From contig NC_089864.1 of the NCBI RefSeq assembly GCF_036373705.1, positions 16,259,501 to 16,323,500 on the forward strand: a DNA stretch of 64,000 nt. Direction: 5' to 3'. Shown here one piece after another: positions 59,771-64,000 of the stretch (the first letter of the stretch is position 1; every line of letters begins with the position of its first letter). This stretch comes from Amia ocellicauda. Its lineage: Eukaryota > Chordata > Actinopteri > Amiiformes > Amiidae. Below the pieces are notes generated by a model that saw nothing but the letters and a program-made list of their open reading frames with translations, searched no databases and had not been told where the DNA came from. A program made the translations under genes and the position numbers.

Positions 59771-61833
59771 ATCAATATATTCTATTCTATTACAAAAAGT
59801 ACACTGTACTTGGGAGTGAAATAAATATTTTTTAAAAAATATTATGTAACTTTTGTTTTTTATTAAAATCTGGTACGGCTACAGCCCAGATACATGTCAT
59901 CATCATCCATCCTTATCAGTCACTTCTCCCAGCTCCCTTCAATCAATCAACATTCCTGAAACCCTTGTGCACTTATGTAACCACCCCCTGCTCCCATTCA
60001 CCCCCCACACCTCTCATCTTGTTTCTCTGCTACACATATAAACCCTTTACTCAGTCTCAGTTACTGTGAAGTTTGGTCAGTTTACACTGCAATTCCAAGC
60101 ATTTTCTGTGAGCCTTCTATAAGCCTAGAATCCTTGACCCCTTGCTTTACATCCTGACTATGACTTTGAACCTTCCCTGATCGCCTGACCCTTGCCAGTG
60201 ATCATGACCACATCCCTCCAAGATGTAAGCTGTAGTGGTATTATACATTCTAAGGATATGCCTATGAAGAAGTAACACGTTTATTCCAGAAAACATGAAT
60301 ACAGGTTAACCCGGAGCCCTCTTTTCACATGAAGTGCAGAAAAGAACTAGAGACATGAATTGGAAGAAGCCTTTTTGTATCTTTTGATAGACAATAGATT
60401 CCAGTCGTATCTATCAGAACTGATTACATCTCCATCAAATCCAATCTGGTTGTATAAATTCAGTCTAGTTGTACCAGTTCAGTTTACCACATGCATAATA
60501 ATACAGTCGTTGATGGATTATCCAAAAGACAAAGGTTGAAGTTAAAGTGCTCTCTCAGACAGTTGTTGGTTAAGTATCCAAAAGACAATGGTTGGCTAAA
60601 GTGCCGACAGTAGTTGCACAATTCAAGAAATAATAAACCTGAGACAGAGACAGGGTAACATGACCTACAAGTATGAAACTGCAGCCCAAAGTGCTTTAAG
60701 AAACTAATAATTAAAGTAGCCTCCAAAAAGTAGTAAATACAAACTAATGATTTGCGTTCTAGACAAAACTGAAACCATTAATGGGAAAGAATATAAAGAA
60801 AATAATGAAGGTACATTTTCCCACTATAACACGATCAGGTATAAATCACATATTCTTTGCTAATTACCAACTGTTTCAATCCAGTAGCCCTGATTACATC
60901 AATCTCTAAGACAGAACACATGTCCCTGGCTTGTATGCGGTTCAGTTCAATATCCTGTGCTGCTGTGGAAGAACAATCATCTTCAATCAGGTTGGAACAA
61001 TAGTTGCAATGCCTTGTTACATGCAGCGTTGAGAGGAACAGTGAATCAAGAAGATGACAAAGTCGCTCTGCCTTCATTTTAAAAGTCAGAGGCTTTTATA
61101 CACAAAAATCAAAGATCTGGTTACAATCACAAAGTCATTACTATATTATCTTAGAGAGTTAGCTAAGCAGAATTTATATCATTATAGGACAGAGTCCATA
61201 GGTCAACACATGGATTAGGGAGCAGGCACTTCAATCATACTGTTTGACATTGTCTCCAAGATTCTCATCGTAAATAACAAACAGAAATCAAGCTTCCTTC
61301 TGGCCTGACCTTATCTTTTTTAAGTATACAAGAGAGTAAAACAGGTATGAGAGAGAGAATTTCTAACTTTCCTTCCACACTGCACATAGCCACTGCTTAT
61401 GAACTGTGGAATCCGCGATTGATCAGAAAGATAGTTGATGTTCTGAAAACAAGGGCGCATTATAATCTATTCTGCACACCTCATTTAACTATTGGCTTAA
61501 AAGAAAGAGGTAGTCATGTGTGAAATATTTCATTTAAAACTCAGTCATGCTTGCTAGCTCGTGGTGCACTTTATACTAACCCAAACATATACCCACAACT
61601 TCAGACTCACACCTGGACACACACCCAATAACCCAGTGTCACACAGCATACCTAATTGATTTAAGTGATGTTTCTGGCTCTTCATATTGCAGTGATCCAC
61701 CTGCCCTAAGCCAAACACAGCTGGCAGGTCAAGGCTTCCACTGGGTGGGTGATCATACCTTGGCATCTGAAGCAAAGGAATCATAAGCCCTCCAGCCCCT
61801 TCTCTGTGCACTTAAATGATATACTTGAAGACA
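59771..61833. other. Unrecognised region, possibly old LTR sequence near 59950-60230
   Basis: Sequence near 59990-60120 (CACACCTCTCATCTTG, then CACATATAAACCCTTTACTC) resembles a TATA-containing LTR, but no partner or ends were found. A minus-strand frame at 60835-61077 (starts MKAERLCHLLDSLF) has plausible protein character but no recognised homology. I would not call it a gene. Confidence 0.3.
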
Positions 61834-63059
61834 TACACTCACCTAAAGGATTATTAGGAACACCTGTTCAATTTCTCATGAATGCGATTATCTAACCAAC
61901 CAATCACATGGCAGTTGCTTCAATGCATTTAGGGGTGTGGTCCTGGTCAAGACAATCTCCTGAACTCCAAACTGAATGTCTGAATGGGAAAGAAAGGTGA
62001 TTTAAGCAATTTTGAGCATGGCATGGTTGTTTGTGAAATACTCAGACCGGCCCGTCTGGCACCATCTGCTCAGTTACTGGGATTTTCACACACAACCATT
62101 TCTAGGGTTTACAAAGAATGGTGTGAAAAGGGGAAAAACATCCAGTATGCGGCAGTCCTGTGGGCGAAAATGCCTTGTTGATGCTAGAGGTCAGAGGAGA
62201 ATGGGCCGACTGATTCAAGCTGATAGAAGAGCAACTTTGACTGAAAGAACCACTCGTTACAACCGAGGTATGCAGCAAAGCATTTGTGAAGCCACAACAC
62301 GTACAACCTTGAGGCGGATGGGCTACAACAGCAGAAGACCCCACCGGGTACCACTCATCTCCACTACAAATAGGAAAAAGAGGCTACAATTTGCACAAGC
62401 TCACCAAAATTGGACAGTTGAAGACTGGAAAAATGTGGCCTGGTCTGATGAGTCTCGATTTCTGTTGAGACATTCAGATGGTAGAGTCAGAATTTGGCGT
62501 AAACAGAATGAGAACATGGATCCATCATGCCTTGTTACCACTGTGCAGGCTGGTGGTGGTGGTGTAATGGTGTGGGGGATGTTTTCTTGGCACACTTTAG
62601 GCCCCTTAGTGCCAATTGGGCATCGTTTAAATGCCACGGCCTACCTGAGCATTGTTTCTGACCATGTCCATCCCTTTATGAGCACCATGTACCCATCCTC
62701 TGATGGCTACTTCCAGCAGGATAATGCACCATGTCACAAAGGTCGAATCATTTCAAATTGGTTTCTTGAACATGACAATGAGTTCACTGTACTAAACTGG
62801 CCCCCACAGTCACCAGATCTCAACCCAATAGAGCATCTTTGGGATGTGGTGGAACGGGAGCTTCGTGCCCTGGATGTGCATCCCACAAATCTCCATCAAC
62901 TGCAAGATGCTATCCTATCAATATGGGCCAACATTTCTAAAGAATGCTTTCAGCACCTTGTTGAATCAATGCCACGTAGAATTAAGGCAGTTCTGAAGGC
63001 GAAAGGGGGTCAAACACAGTATTAGTATGGTGTTCCTAATAATCCTTTAGGTGAGTGTA
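61834..63059 (+). mobile_element. Tc1/mariner element B, inverted relative to element A
   Basis: Same terminal repeats as element A (CACTCACC at 61836 and GGTGAGTG ending 63057) with flanking TA dinucleotides. It is 1222 bp between the TAs. It carries the same transposase family with its own lesions. Confidence 0.95.
61984..63025 (+). pseudogene. Tc1/mariner transposase B with micro-inversion and frameshift
   Basis: The natural start ATG at 61984 is kept (MGKKGDLSNFEHGMVV). Next, 33 bp (62031-62063) are inverted relative to element A, replacing GARRAGLSISQ with CEILRPARLAP in frame. One extra G in a G run (62130-62133, GGGG against GGG) then shifts the frame. After that, the catalytic part is open to 63025 with WSDESRF, QQDNAPCH and SPDLNPIEH intact (DD36E spacing). 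The protein as encoded is therefore split into an N-terminal DNA-binding part and a catalytic part. Confidence 0.9.
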
Positions 63060-64000
63060 CACTGTATGCTAATAGGTTGGGCAGAAAATATCCACACCCT
63101 TCATTTAAAACAATTGTATTTCTTGAATCATTTAGTTTAATACATGTTTTTCAATATTCTAGTCTTCTATGCCTATATTTGCCTTGCATAGCTGCTTAAT
63201 TAAGCTACTTTGAGCATTACGTACATAGTATTACACCTATTGAATATGACAATAATTGCATGCTTGATTAATGGTTTTGCTACATGTGCTTCGACTTGCA
63301 AAACTGACTTGCCTTGACTATTGTAATTAGACTCTGTAAATGTATATGCTTTAAAACATGGTATATTTTGTCAGAATAAAATATTATTTGAAAACCATAA
63401 TACAGACATTTTTGCTATAATGTTGTCCTCGCTACCTTAAAGCACTGAATTATAGCAACATCATATAATGCCATTTAGACCAACATAAAACAAATGCAAT
63501 TATATATAATCAATTACATATAATAACAGTAAACAGTAGATGTTATTTTAATTCCCTCCCAACTACAGTGTGCTTCTTGCAATAGAATATTATTTATTGA
63601 TGTTATCTTCAGGGCAAGTACAATGTGTCCCACAAATAATGCATTCTGCTCCCTGAGAAGCAAAGTCAATTAAACTACATTTGGTTACATGAATTTGACA
63701 ACTAAAGTAGACTATCATGTCTCTGTCCAAATGTGCCTCCATTGGTAGCCCTTTGGGGAGATAATATTGACACTCAGGTTGTCACACATGAGGGTTGTGT
63801 ACGACAGGAAAAGTCAATAATATAGATATAGCAGGGTCTCAAAGTAAAGAGGACAAAATTATAGGAAATCATACAATCATTAATTTAATGCCATTTCATT
63901 TTTTTTTCATTTAATAACATTTGGAAATCATGTGCAAAAAAACACTAAATAAAGGGATTTAGGTAAAGGTTTGAACTAAATTCTCACTAAATTATTGTAT
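63060..64000. other. AT-rich flank without recognised features
   Basis: No coding frame, repeat end or RNA gene recognised up to the window edge. Confidence 0.5.

Overview
The window is vertebrate nuclear DNA, most likely from a ray-finned fish. Two neighbouring minus-strand genes can be identified from coding exons: the first coding exon of the voltage-gated potassium channel gene kcnc2 (32274-32840) and the last two coding exons of the EF-hand gene caps2 (42307-42403 and 39634-39809). From memory, KCNC2 and CAPS2 are also neighbours in the same relative orientation in human, which supports both calls. The repeats (Tc1/mariner, hAT, Harbinger-like, DIRS, Ty3/Gypsy, L2-tailed elements) are typical of fish. 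The exact lineage cannot be fixed from the sequence alone.

The left half (1 to about 32.1 kb) is a head-to-tail array of a large repeat unit. Unit lengths are 8578, 8589, 8594 and then 5232 bp, followed by a terminal copy that abuts kcnc2 exon 1. Each unit carries a compact plus-strand gene with a CCAAT box, a TATA box, a non-coding first exon, a signal-peptide exon, a 66-nt exon ending in a stop codon, and a last exon with a poly(A) signal. The product is a 36-residue secreted-peptide precursor that I do not recognise. Four units are almost identical. The copy nearest kcnc2 is clearly diverged and is probably closest to the single-copy founder. The array lies in what should be kcnc2 intron 1, on the opposite strand. 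Each unit also carries a fixed load of mobile-element debris: a DDE-integrase-type fragment, a Tc1 fragment, a DIRS reverse-transcriptase fragment, an L2-type tail, an (AAT)n microsatellite and, in the three long units, a 1.47-kb hAT-like element.

From 33 to 43.5 kb lie the kcnc2-caps2 intergenic region and the end of caps2, whose last intron holds a nearly intact Tc1/mariner element. From 43.5 to 64 kb the sequence is mostly mobile-element remains: a Gypsy RNase H-integrase fragment, a Tc1 relic, LINE tails, a hAT MITE with a visible target-site duplication, a 3-kb foldback element split by a Harbinger-like insertion, and a second Tc1 copy with a 33-bp internal inversion. Two dead outliers of the peptide gene sit here: one at 52.2-54.0 kb that carries a duplicated scrap of kcnc2 exon 1, and an inverted one at 59.1-59.8 kb.

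The most promising biology is the amplified micro-peptide gene: complete control signals, evidence of weak constraint on the protein, tandem splice donors, and a second small open frame directly after its stop codon.
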